Positions 23,761 to 30,927 of a stretch of 30,927 bases of DNA are shown piece by piece. The notes under the pieces were generated by a model. It was not told where the DNA came from and ran no database searches. It worked only from the letters and a program-made list of their open reading frames with translations. The stretch comes from Holophagaceae bacterium (GTDB lineage Bacteria; Acidobacteriota; Holophagae; Holophagales; Holophagaceae), in the NCBI GenBank assembly GCA_003158505.1, contig PMJK01000026.1:1-30927 (forward strand), in the 5' to 3' direction. The first letter of the stretch is position 1. The number at the start of each line of letters is the position of its first letter. The translations under genes and the position numbers were made by a program.

Positions 23761-26073
23761 ATGGGCCGCCTTCGGAAGAGAAGCCGAGGCATGCTGGTGG
23801 GTGCCCTGCCGGTCCTCCTTGCGGCCCAGGGACTCCCTCCTGCGCCGGTCTTGCAGCCTTTAGATGCACCCACACCCGCAGAGCTGTTGCCCCTCCGCCC
23901 CTTCCAACTCGAGCACGGTTCGGGGAATTCCAAGGTGCCCTTCGATTGGCGGGGAGAGCTCCAGGAGAAGGCCGATCTTTGGGTCCTCGATCATGGAGTG
24001 ATCCAGGCTAAAGGTCTGTTGTTGTTGGCGGACCGCATCGAGTACCGGATTTCGACCGGACAGCTGATCGCCGAAGGCCATGTCCGGCTGGAGGGCCCGG
24101 ACCTGAGACTGCGCAGCGAACGCCTTCAAATGAATTGGGCGCTCCGTTCAGGGGAAGCCTGGGCCCTGCAGATGGACCTCCCGCCCTCCTGGACACTCCG
24201 ATCCAGCCATGTGGCCTTCACCACGTTGCGAACCTGGCTATTCGATGAGGTGGACCTGAGTCCTTGTCCCGAGGACAAGCCCGGATGGAAGGCCAAGCTC
24301 TCGAGTCTCAAGGTAGATCTCGATGGATTTGCCAAGCTTTGGAATCCCCGAGTGCAGGTGGGTACCGTGCCAGTCTTCTACCTTCCCTACGCGCTCTACC
24401 CGGCCAAGGCCGAACGCACATCCGGACTGATATCACCGGAGTTGGGGATGTCCAGTCAGTTCGGAGCCACCGTAGGGGTCTCCTATTACCAGGTGCTGGG
24501 CAACTCCGCCGATGTGACCTTCTCACCGGAGTACTTCAGCAAGGAGGGCACGCTGTGGGGTGGTGAGGCCCGCTGGCATCCGGATGTGACCCACGAGGGG
24601 AGCATCTCTGGCATGACCATCCACTCGTTGAGCCTGGACACTAAACGCTACCAATTCGGCCTGAAGGAAGTCTGGCAGCGCGAGGATGGCTGGCAGCTGA
24701 CCGCAGACGTAAACCAGGCTTCCGATAACCTCGTGGCGGCCGACTACGGCAGTGGGTTAGGCAGCCTCGGTGCCACGAACTTTGATTCCGCTCTCTACCT
24801 GGGCCGAAATTTCACCTTCGGGAGTCTCAGCCTGACCGCGGCCGAGCAGCGCAGCTTCTTCACCACGGCAACCCAAGGGGATCCTTTCTACAACCCCGAA
24901 TTTCCCGCCTCCCTTCGACGGCAAACCCTGCCCCAGGGTGAGTTCAGGTTCTTTCCGGTGCCGGTACTGGGGCCTCTCTATCTGGATGGCGGCGTCAGAC
25001 TGGGCCGGTACGCCTATGGCCTCGAAGGCAGCACTACGACGCCTAACGAAAGCTATGCCTGGAATCGCCAGGATGCCGATACCCGGATCCATGGCCGCCT
25101 CGGCCAATGGGGGCCTTTCCGAGCCGATTTCGAAATGATGGGACGGGTCACGCATTACAGCAGCACCCTCGCCTCTCCGGTGTTCGATCCGAACGGCGGT
25201 ACGAACGGTACCAATGTCGATCCGGCGACCAGCCCCTTCCAAGTGGATGGGGAGGCGGCCACCCGCTTCCTGCTTTCCGAACACCTGCGCCTGTCAGGCC
25301 CTCAGGTCGGGCGGAGTTTCCAGGATGTGTCCATCCTGGGCTACCATGGCGAACTCAAGCATGTACTCGAACCCTATTTCGGATTTACCGAAACCAGCCG
25401 CTACAGCGAGGCCGGCAGCATCCAACGATTTGATCCTGTGGACTACGCTCCAGGCGTCAACAGTAGCTCTTCCGGGGAACGGAGTTTCGAGCTGGGGCTC
25501 AAACAGCACATCCTGGGACATTCGGAATCGGGCAGCGGGTTCATGGATCTGCTGCGTCTGCAGGTGGCCACGCGGTACCACATGACCCCCGTCATCCTCA
25601 ACGACGGGTCCTATTGCAAGGGCTGGGCCACGTTGGATACGGATCTAGAGATCGAACCAAATGATCGCTGGCGAGTGAGTCTCCGCCGATCCTCGGACAT
25701 CTCGACAAGTGGATCCGACGATTCCATCAGTCTCGATGTGAAAGCCCGTGATGGCGGCCGGTTCAACCTTGCCTACTTTTCCACGGGGGTCAACCCGTCC
25801 CTGGTGCGCCAGCAGGGGGTCCAGTTCGGTGGGATGCAGCGGATCTGGGATGACCGTTTCCGGTTTGAGTTCAGTGCCAATTACGATTTCGTGATGCACG
25901 GTTTCGCCTCCAGTTCAGTGGACCTCGCCTTTGTGCAGCCCTGCGTGGCCTACGTCCTGAAATATACGCACGTGGCCCTGAATACCTCACTCATGGCCGG
26001 GGGGCGCGAGGACCGTGTGGATCTGACGCTGACCTTGCGAGGCCTGGGGGATCTCTTCAGCTACCGGTACTGA
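23761..26073 (+). CDS. lptD: LPS-assembly outer-membrane protein LptD
   Basis: 770-aa outer-membrane translocon that inserts lipopolysaccharide into the outer leaflet. A basic signal peptide (MGRLRKRSRGMLVGALPVLLAAQG) comes first. An OstA/LptA-like jellyroll follows (LLLADRIEYRISTGQLIAEGHVRLEGPDLRLRSERLQMNW). The beta-barrel opens with the conserved VFYLPYALYPAKAERTSGLISPELG and DVTFSPEYFSKEG region, and the last strand ends in YRY. Few cysteines are present (one in SPCPEDKPGW, others in the barrel), so the inter-domain disulfide pattern of E. coli LptD is not conserved. ATG 23761 is preferred over the frame open to 23629, which overlaps the ZIP gene. The 3' end overlaps the convergent GGDEF gene by 17 bp. 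Confidence 0.93.
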   Translation: MGRLRKRSRGMLVGALPVLLAAQGLPPAPVLQPLDAPTPAELLPLRPFQLEHGSGNSKVPFDWRGELQEKADLWVLDHGVIQAKGLLLLADRIEYRISTGQLIAEGHVRLEGPDLRLRSERLQMNWALRSGEAWALQMDLPPSWTLRSSHVAFTTLRTWLFDEVDLSPCPEDKPGWKAKLSSLKVDLDGFAKLWNPRVQVGTVPVFYLPYALYPAKAERTSGLISPELGMSSQFGATVGVSYYQVLGNSADVTFSPEYFSKEGTLWGGEARWHPDVTHEGSISGMTIHSLSLDTKRYQFGLKEVWQREDGWQLTADVNQASDNLVAADYGSGLGSLGATNFDSALYLGRNFTFGSLSLTAAEQRSFFTTATQGDPFYNPEFPASLRRQTLPQGEFRFFPVPVLGPLYLDGGVRLGRYAYGLEGSTTTPNESYAWNRQDADTRIHGRLGQWGPFRADFEMMGRVTHYSSTLASPVFDPNGGTNGTNVDPATSPFQVDGEAATRFLLSEHLRLSGPQVGRSFQDVSILGYHGELKHVLEPYFGFTETSRYSEAGSIQRFDPVDYAPGVNSSSSGERSFELGLKQHILGHSESGSGFMDLLRLQVATRYHMTPVILNDGSYCKGWATLDTDLEIEPNDRWRVSLRRSSDISTSGSDDSISLDVKARDGGRFNLAYFSTGVNPSLVRQQGVQFGGMQRIWDDRFRFEFSANYDFVMHGFASSSVDLAFVQPCVAYVLKYTHVALNTSLMAGGREDRVDLTLTLRGLGDLFSYRY

Positions 26074-27436
26074 CGGAGCGGGGTGGGTATTCGCCCTGAT
26101 TGGCCACCACCACACGGTTCCGTCCCAGGTGCTTGGCCTGATAAAGCGCCTTGTCCACCTGCGCCATCAACGTAGCGAGGGTGATCGCACCGGGCCCACC
26201 CACGCCGAAGCTCATGGTGGGGAAGATGGTCTGGCCCGAGGGAAGCACCACGGGATCCTCATCAATGAGACGCCGGAGCTTTTCTGCCACCTCGGCGCCT
26301 GCTTTGACGCTGGTCTCCGTCAGCAGCACGGCGAATTCCTCACCGCCTATTCGAAAGGCGAGGTCGGATTTGCGCAGGGCCGAGCGGATGGTCGCGGCCA
26401 GCTGCTGGAGGACTTCATCCCCGACCGGATGGCCGAACCGGTCGTTGATGAGCTTGAAGTGGTCCACGTCGCCAAGCACCAGGACGAAGGCGCGCCGGTG
26501 CCGTTCCCATTGCCGCATGGCGTGATCCAGGTTCTGATCGAAGGCGCGACGGTTCAGCAATTCCGTGAGTGGGTCCGTGAGCACTTCATTGCGCAGGGCC
26601 GCCGCCTCGATCTCCAGCATGCTCCGGCGTTCCCGCAGGTCATGGATGGCGGATTCGAACTCGGTCTGGATCCGACGGGCGTGCATCCACTCGATGGCTC
26701 GCTTGCAGGCGTGAAGCAGGCGTGGACCTGGCAGGGGAAGGGGCACCCAATCGGAGATGCCTGCCAGGAGCAGTTTGCGCTGAGCGGCCTCGTCCTTCAC
26801 CTGTCCCAGCAGGATCGTGTAGGGCAGCAGGTTCTGCTCCCGGAACTCGGTCAGCATCGCCAGCGCACGCTGAACTCCCCCAGCAGAGAGTCCCAGGAGC
26901 AGCACAGGTGCTTTCAGCGCCCGCTGTGCCTCTACGGCATTTCGTGTGGGCGGGGAATGGATCTCCATCCCATAGTGGTTGAGCAGGTCGCGGGCCTGTT
27001 GAGCGAGTCCAGGATGCAGCCCCACAGCCAGAATGGGCACGTGCCGACCCTCCTCACGGGAAGCGCTGCCAGCCATCACCGGGCCGAGGTGGTTAATGAG
27101 CTGCTGGATGCTGCTCCCGGCGGAGATGAAACCATCCCCGCCCGCTTCCTCGAGTGCCCGATGATCCTCCTCGGTCGGGGCATGATCAAGGATCAAGAAG
27201 ATGGGAAGATTCCGGAACAGCACCCGGGCTTCACCGCGGAGAAGTCGGCAAAGCCGATAGCCGTCCATGGGTTCGCCACCTGAGTCGGCAAGCAGGACCT
27301 GAGCCTGGCCCCAGGCATCCTGAGCCAGGGCCTCCAGGGGATCACCTGCCTGCATGATGAGATGGCCCGCCCCTTCAAACGCCATCCTCAGGCGCTCGAC
27401 GAGGTCGTCATGGCGGGAAATGACCAGCAGGTTCAT
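26057..27436 (-). CDS. Diguanylate cyclase with tandem receiver-like domains
   Basis: 459-aa predicted cytosolic c-di-GMP synthase. The C-terminal GGDEF domain (about 285-450) has the active site GGEEF (364-368), metal/GTP segment GDVDHFKLINDRFGH and an inhibitory I-site RKSD five residues before GGEEF, so it should be active and product-inhibited. Residues 1-120 are receiver-like with D51 (LLADSGGEPMDGYRL), but the usual Lys-Pro is replaced (GFISAGSS). Residues about 130-245 are a second receiver-like fold with no acceptor Asp (LLLGLSAGG). A short coiled coil (RRIQTEFESAIHDLRERRSMLEIEAAALRNEVLTD) links to GGDEF, as in PleD/WspR-type proteins. No clear SD before ATG 27436. Downstream of trxB by 69 bp. 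Confidence 0.9.
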   Translation of the reverse strand: MNLLVISRHDDLVERLRMAFEGAGHLIMQAGDPLEALAQDAWGQAQVLLADSGGEPMDGYRLCRLLRGEARVLFRNLPIFLILDHAPTEEDHRALEEAGGDGFISAGSSIQQLINHLGPVMAGSASREEGRHVPILAVGLHPGLAQQARDLLNHYGMEIHSPPTRNAVEAQRALKAPVLLLGLSAGGVQRALAMLTEFREQNLLPYTILLGQVKDEAAQRKLLLAGISDWVPLPLPGPRLLHACKRAIEWMHARRIQTEFESAIHDLRERRSMLEIEAAALRNEVLTDPLTELLNRRAFDQNLDHAMRQWERHRRAFVLVLGDVDHFKLINDRFGHPVGDEVLQQLAATIRSALRKSDLAFRIGGEEFAVLLTETSVKAGAEVAEKLRRLIDEDPVVLPSGQTIFPTMSFGVGGPGAITLATLMAQVDKALYQAKHLGRNRVVVANQGEYPPRSVSTGS

Positions 27437-27505
27437 GGGGAGCCAAGGGCAAGCGTCCCATGGTAATGCAGATCCAGCACAGCCACTGCCCGAGATAGGG
27501 TTCGT

Positions 27506-28474
27506 TTACTCCGCGAGGCCCTTTTCGGCCAGCCAGTGTTCAGCATCGATGGCGGCCATGCAACCGCTGCCGGCTGCGGTGACGGCCTGACGGTAGACAT
27601 GGTCCTGCACATCGCCGCAGGCGAAGACTCCCTCGATGGGCGTGCGGCTGGAGCCTTTCTCCACCTGGAGGTAGCCGGTTTCGTCCATGGGGAGCTGACC
27701 CGCGAAAAGGTCGGTGTTGGGCTGGTGGCCAATGGCCACAAAGAGACCTTCCACCGGCAGTTCGGATTCAGAACCATCCACGGTGTCCTTGAGCTTCAGG
27801 GCCCGGATCTTCTCCACCTTCTCGCCCATGGGCGTTTCGATAGTGGTCGTGAGCACGTCCAGAACGGTCTTGTTCCAGACAGGATTGATCTTCTCGTGCT
27901 TGAGGGCGCGATCTTGCATGGCCTTGGACGCGCGGAGCTTGTCCCGGCGGTGAATGAGGTGGACCTTGGTGGCGAATTTGGTAAGAAAGGTCGCCTCCTC
28001 CACCGCCGTGTCGCCGCCGCCCACCACGGCGATCTCCTTGCCACGGAAGAAGAACCCGTCGCAGGTGGCGCAGGCGCTGACCCCACCCCCGGAACGGGAG
28101 AGCTGTTCGTCCTTGCCAATGCCCAGCCATTTCGCGGAGGCACCGGTAGCGATGATCACGGCATCCGCCGTGTACTCACTTTTGTCAGTGGTGAGCCGGA
28201 AGGGTCGGACCTGGAGGTCCACCTTGATGATGGTCTCCGGCTTGATCGTGGTGCCGAAGCGAAGCACCTGCTCACGCATCTCCTCCATGAGGGCGGGTCC
28301 CGCGATGCCATGGCGGAAGCCAGGGAAGTTTTCCACTTCGGTGGTGATCGTGAGCTGGCCGCCGGGCTGCACACCTTCGAAGACCAGCGGTGCGAGGTTC
28401 GCCCGGGAGGCATAGAGGGCGGCGGTGTAGCCCGCTGGGCCGGTACCAATCACGACGACTTTGTGGTGGCTCAC
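27506..28474 (-). CDS. trxB: Thioredoxin reductase
   Basis: 322-aa NADPH-dependent flavoprotein that reduces thioredoxin. FAD motif GTGPAGYTAALYASRA begins at residue 10. Redox disulfide CATC is at C135/C138 (SACATCDGFFFRG), NADPH motif VVGGGDTAVEEATFL near 154, and the C-terminal FAD segment is GVFACGDVQDHVYRQAVTAAGSGCMAA. Length is standard for low-molecular-weight TrxR. The start is GTG at 28472-28474, backed by AGGAG at 6 nt. It begins about 46 bp downstream of the inverted-repeat element at 28520-28689, so its promoter must lie in or next to that element. Confidence 0.96.
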   Translation of the reverse strand: MSHHKVVVIGTGPAGYTAALYASRANLAPLVFEGVQPGGQLTITTEVENFPGFRHGIAGPALMEEMREQVLRFGTTIKPETIIKVDLQVRPFRLTTDKSEYTADAVIIATGASAKWLGIGKDEQLSRSGGGVSACATCDGFFFRGKEIAVVGGGDTAVEEATFLTKFATKVHLIHRRDKLRASKAMQDRALKHEKINPVWNKTVLDVLTTTIETPMGEKVEKIRALKLKDTVDGSESELPVEGLFVAIGHQPNTDLFAGQLPMDETGYLQVEKGSSRTPIEGVFACGDVQDHVYRQAVTAAGSGCMAAIDAEHWLAEKGLAE

Positions 28475-28519
28475 AGGCTTCTCCTGGCTGGGAATGGGCG
28501 TGAAGCCCGGTCTTCGAGT

Positions 28520-28689
28520 CTAGGAGCCTGTCCAAGTAATTGGAATGCCCCGCGCGTGTGGCGGCGCGCGTCGCCATGCTGCGTCAGGGCCCTTGAACGA
28601 TGCCAACACATCGCCCTGCGGGCCCTTTCTGGCGGTGCATCCCGCCTGGACCCATCGCGGGGCGCTCGAATACTTGGACAGGCTCCTAG
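28520..28689. mobile_element. MITE-like inverted-repeat element with nested hairpins
   Basis: Perfect 19-bp terminal inverted repeats: CTAGGAGCCTGTCCAAGTA at 28520-28538 and its complement at 28671-28689. After a few mismatches, a further GCCCCGCG/CGCGGGGC pair follows (28547-28554 with 28656-28663). Inside are AGGGCCC/GGGCCCT (28586-28592 with 28620-28626) and a terminal CGATG/CATCG hairpin (28598-28602 with 28609-28613, loop 6). No credible ORF lies within. The ends read CTAG-GAGCC...GGCTC-CTAG, which would fit a CTAG or TA target duplication as made by some IS5-group elements, but the family is not proven. The right end contains the kdsB stop codon. Confidence 0.7.
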
Positions 28690-29471
28690 CGCGCCAGACC
28701 CCTCGCCCGAAGCAGGGCCTCTGCGGCGATCACGTCCCCCGGGACGTCCACGCCCAGGCTGAGGTAGGGTGTGTCAGCCACGCCAATGGGAATGCCCGCC
28801 GCCAAGGCGCGAAGCTGCTCAAGCATCTCAAACTGCTCCAGTGGATGCGGCGGCAGTTTCGTGAAGGCACGCAGGGTGTCGGGTCGATAAGCGTAGAGGC
28901 CCAGATGACGCTTGAAGTGGACCAGCTGATCCGGTTTCATCCAAGGCCGGAAATCCGAATCGAAATGCGATGAGTTCCGCAGATAGGGTATGGGGCTTCG
29001 GCTAAAATAGAGCGCCCGCTGGCGATCGTCCATGACCACCTTCACGGCGTTTGGATTAAAGAGCTCGTCCACGTCAGCGAAGGGACATGCGGCTGTGCCC
29101 ATGGGCAGGTCCTGCTGGTCGCGCATGAGGGTCACCAGGGCGCCCACGGTATCCGGGTGCATGGCAGGTTCATCGCCCTGGATGTTCAGAACGCAGTCGA
29201 AGGATTCACCCAGTGCGTTCATGGCTGCGGCGGTGCGGTCCGTGCCCGAGGGAAGGGCCGGATCCGTCATCAAGGCCTCTCCGCCGAATCCCCGGACGGT
29301 CGAAGCGATGCGGTCGTCATCCGTGGCGACCACCACCCGATCCACCCCTTCGGCGCGGCTGGCCGCTTCGAAGACCCACTGGATCATCGGCTTCCCGGCG
29401 ATGGAAGTCAGGGGTTTCCCGGGAAAACGGGTGGCCTGGAAACGGGAGGGAAGGACGGCGAGGGTGCGCAT
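28686..29471 (-). CDS. kdsB: 3-deoxy-manno-octulosonate cytidylyltransferase
   Basis: CMP-Kdo synthetase, 261 aa, which activates Kdo for the lipid A inner core. N-terminal nucleotide motif LPSRFQATRFPGKPL, then VVVATDDDRI, LPSGTDRTAAA, LNIQGDEPAM (metal-binding Asp), PIPYLRNSS, KRHLGLYAYRPDTL and the terminal GVDVPGDVIAAEALLR. The start drawn is ATG 29471, which aligns with the family N-terminus although no SD precedes it. ATG 29495 would add MYWPYTDP and sits next to GGAG copies in a tandem repeat. The TAG stop lies within the terminal repeat of the 28520-28689 element, yet the protein looks full length. Confidence 0.95.
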   Translation of the reverse strand: MRTLAVLPSRFQATRFPGKPLTSIAGKPMIQWVFEAASRAEGVDRVVVATDDDRIASTVRGFGGEALMTDPALPSGTDRTAAAMNALGESFDCVLNIQGDEPAMHPDTVGALVTLMRDQQDLPMGTAACPFADVDELFNPNAVKVVMDDRQRALYFSRSPIPYLRNSSHFDSDFRPWMKPDQLVHFKRHLGLYAYRPDTLRAFTKLPPHPLEQFEMLEQLRALAAGIPIGVADTPYLSLGVDVPGDVIAAEALLRARGLAR

Positions 29472-29496
29472 GGGGTCAGTGTAAGGCCAGTACATG

Positions 29497-29524
29497 GACT
29501 CCAGACTCCAGACTCCAGACTCCC
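29497..29524. repeat. 7-bp tandem repeat (GACTCCA)4 upstream of kdsB
   Basis: Four head-to-tail copies of GACTCCA, the last with one change (GACTCCC), in the 86-bp gap between the divergent kdsB and cheA-like starts. On the minus strand each copy reads TGGAGTC and so carries a GGAG that could act as a ribosome site for the upstream kdsB ATG at 29495. Confidence 0.85.
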
Positions 29525-29557
29525 CGGCCGATACCTCACTGGACCGGGAGCCCTCCT

Positions 29558-30927
29558 TTGGATCAATCCTTCGACGATGTTTGGGCGGAATGCGAGGACC
29601 TGTTCGCGCAGGCCCGGCAGACGCTCGCCACGATGAAGGATCCCCAGCCTGCTCACTTGATTCAGGCGTCCGTGAACGGACTCTTCAGGACCACCCACAC
29701 GCTCAAGGGAATGGCGGGGATGCTGGGCTTTCCCAATTTCAGCCGGGCGGCCCATCGCCTGGAGGACATCTTCGACCTCATGCGCAAGGGGCGGCTGCGT
29801 TCCACGGATTCCCTGGTCGATACGCTGGAGGCGGGCATGATGGCCCTGGAATCCGGCCTGGCCAATATGCGGATGGGGAGGCCCGAACCGGAGGATTACC
29901 TGCATGCCCTCCGGCGTCCGCTCGGTGAACTGGAGGCCCTGGCCCGTCCAGCGGAAGGCGGATCCCAGGACCTGACATCCATGCTGGACCTGCCGGCGGA
30001 GATGTTGAAGACCCTCTCTGAGTACGAACGGACCCGGGTGACCGTCCTCCTGATGAGCGGCATGCCGATCCACGGGGTAACGGTGTGTCTGGACTACGCC
30101 ACCTTTGATGAGCGCCTCCGGGTCTTCAGCGACGCTTTGGGCAAGTTGGGGGAATTGATCTCCACCCTGCCGCTGGATGCGCCGGAGGGCCGAGAAGGGC
30201 TGGCCTTCCTCTTGATAGCCGCCTGCCCAGTCATGAACCCGGCCGACCTTCACACACTGGAGGGTGAGCTGATCGGCATGGCCCTGCTGGCTGATCCCGC
30301 GCGGGTTCCCGCAGTCTTGCGGAATGAAGCGCCCGCTGAACCTAGCGAGGAGCCCGCTCCTGAAGCTTCATCACCTGCCTCCGGGATCCTTCCTTCAGCC
30401 CAGGCCCCGGAGGTGGAGATCCTCCGGCTTCCCGCCCATCGCGTCGAGGCCCTGGAAGCCCGCCTCATGGAGGTGGGGCTGCTGCGGGACGCGACCAGTC
30501 TGCTCCTGCGACAGACTCCCGGGACTGGAGGTGATCGCCCAAGGGCCCTGATGGCGCAGATCGAAAGTGGTCTGCTCGAAGTCCAAAAGGCCCTTCTCCA
30601 GATGCGGATGATCAAGGTTGAAACCCTGTTCTCTCGTATCGAGCCCATGGTGAAGAGCCTCAGCCGAGACACTGGGAAGCCGGTAAAGCTGACCTTCCTG
30701 GGGGGTGATTTGGAATTGGAGCGGAACCTCCTAGGGCGCCTTTCTGAACCCTTTCTTCACCTGATAAGGAATGCGCTGGATCATGGGCTCGAAACACCCT
30801 CTGAGCGGCTGGCCCAAGGCAAGAGCGAAAGCGGCTCCCTTCGGATTTCGGCCTCCCAGCGGGGACGGAATCTGCGCTTTGATATCCGGGATGATGGGAG
30901 GGGATTCGATCTGGAGCGTATCGAGTC
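29558..30927 (+). CDS. CheA-type chemotaxis histidine kinase (5' part, runs off window)
   Basis: 456 codons are visible with no stop, so the gene is truncated by the window edge. The N-terminal HPt domain has phospho-acceptor H47 in FRTTHTLKGMAGMLGF and the following AAHRLEDIFDLMRKG helix. A middle domain (about 150-235: LSEYERTRVTVLLMSGMPIHGVTVCLDY, ..LGELISTLPLD) resembles the segment of CheA-like kinases with an EYE-x-x-R motif. A Pro/Ala/Glu linker (about 258-285) follows. Then the dimerisation helices (VQKALLQMRMIKVETLFSRIEPMVKSLSRDTGKPV) and the ATPase domain: N405 in HLIRNALDHGLETPSERLAQGK, and DIRDDGRGFD. The start is TTG at 29558 with GGGAG 7 nt upstream. Overlapping open frames here are shadows. 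Confidence 0.88.
   Translation, partial: MDQSFDDVWAECEDLFAQARQTLATMKDPQPAHLIQASVNGLFRTTHTLKGMAGMLGFPNFSRAAHRLEDIFDLMRKGRLRSTDSLVDTLEAGMMALESGLANMRMGRPEPEDYLHALRRPLGELEALARPAEGGSQDLTSMLDLPAEMLKTLSEYERTRVTVLLMSGMPIHGVTVCLDYATFDERLRVFSDALGKLGELISTLPLDAPEGREGLAFLLIAACPVMNPADLHTLEGELIGMALLADPARVPAVLRNEAPAEPSEEPAPEASSPASGILPSAQAPEVEILRLPAHRVEALEARLMEVGLLRDATSLLLRQTPGTGGDRPRALMAQIESGLLEVQKALLQMRMIKVETLFSRIEPMVKSLSRDTGKPVKLTFLGGDLELERNLLGRLSEPFLHLIRNALDHGLETPSERLAQGKSESGSLRISASQRGRNLRFDIRDDGRGFDLERIE

Noticed and set aside
26129..27283. 384-aa open frame on the plus strand opposite the GGDEF gene
   Set aside because: Antisense shadow of a well-defined diguanylate cyclase; no ribosome site or domain.
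27437..27505. Terminator between trxB and the GGDEF gene
   Set aside because: No stem of useful length and no T-run; co-transcription remains possible.
27536..28762. 408-aa open frame on the plus strand over trxB and the inverted-repeat element
   Set aside because: Mirrors the trxB codons and then runs through a palindromic element; composition is non-protein-like.
29408..30253. 281-aa minus-strand frame near the window end
   Set aside because: Antisense to the CheA-type gene, whose HPt and ATPase motifs are unambiguous even though it lacks a stop in the window.
1..30927. CRISPR arrays, tRNA or rRNA genes, prophage or toxin-antitoxin loci
   Set aside because: No regularly spaced repeats, no cloverleaf or rRNA-like segments, and no phage or toxin families were seen; the window is mainly core metabolism and envelope genes.

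Overview
The window is about 31 kb of dense, GC-rich bacterial chromosome. There are 24 protein genes with short gaps and many start/stop overlaps, and no tRNA, rRNA or CRISPR array. LptD, KdsB and a PlsC-type acyltransferase point to a diderm with lipopolysaccharide. Gene content and GC-rich codon use would fit an Acidobacteriota relative such as the Holophagae, but that placement is an impression and no marker gene here proves it.

Layout: (1) 1-1418 (+): a short-chain reductase overlapping queE. (2) 1440-4367 (-): a large secreted lipoprotein with a zinc-metalloprotease motif. (3) 4493-9977 (-): a tight six-gene run, read as GNAT acetyltransferase, PlsC-like acyltransferase, agmatinase-family ureohydrolase, unknown 167-aa protein, Gcr-type ('site-specific recombinase') membrane protein, and DUF2911 protein. 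(4) 10166-20463: a phosphate island. It holds pit plus a DUF47 partner (-), phoR (+), then pstS-pstC-pstA-pstB-phoU-phoB (-). phoR is convergent with phoB and divergent from the DUF47-pit pair, so the two-component pair is not a phoBR operon. (5) 20464-20789: a divergent control region with a palindromic Pho-box-like element for pstS and a good sigma70-type promoter for rne. (6) 20790-26073 (+): RNase E, a ZIP metal transporter, lptD. (7) 26057-29471 (-): a diguanylate cyclase, trxB, a 168-bp inverted-repeat element resembling a MITE, and kdsB. (8) 29558-end (+): the 5' part of a CheA-type kinase that runs off the window.

How the genes fit together: PstSCAB is the high-affinity phosphate importer, PhoU and PhoR/PhoB sense and regulate, and Pit/DUF47 is the low-affinity route. 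PstA and PstC are the long forms with large periplasmic inserts (coiled coil and beta-propeller-like). A strong hairpin between pstS and pstC could hold PstS levels above those of the permeases. The most intriguing points are the Pho-box palindrome lying only 17 bp from the predicted rne -35, the nested inverted-repeat element whose end supplies the kdsB stop codon, and the compact ureohydrolase/acyltransferase operon of unknown purpose.
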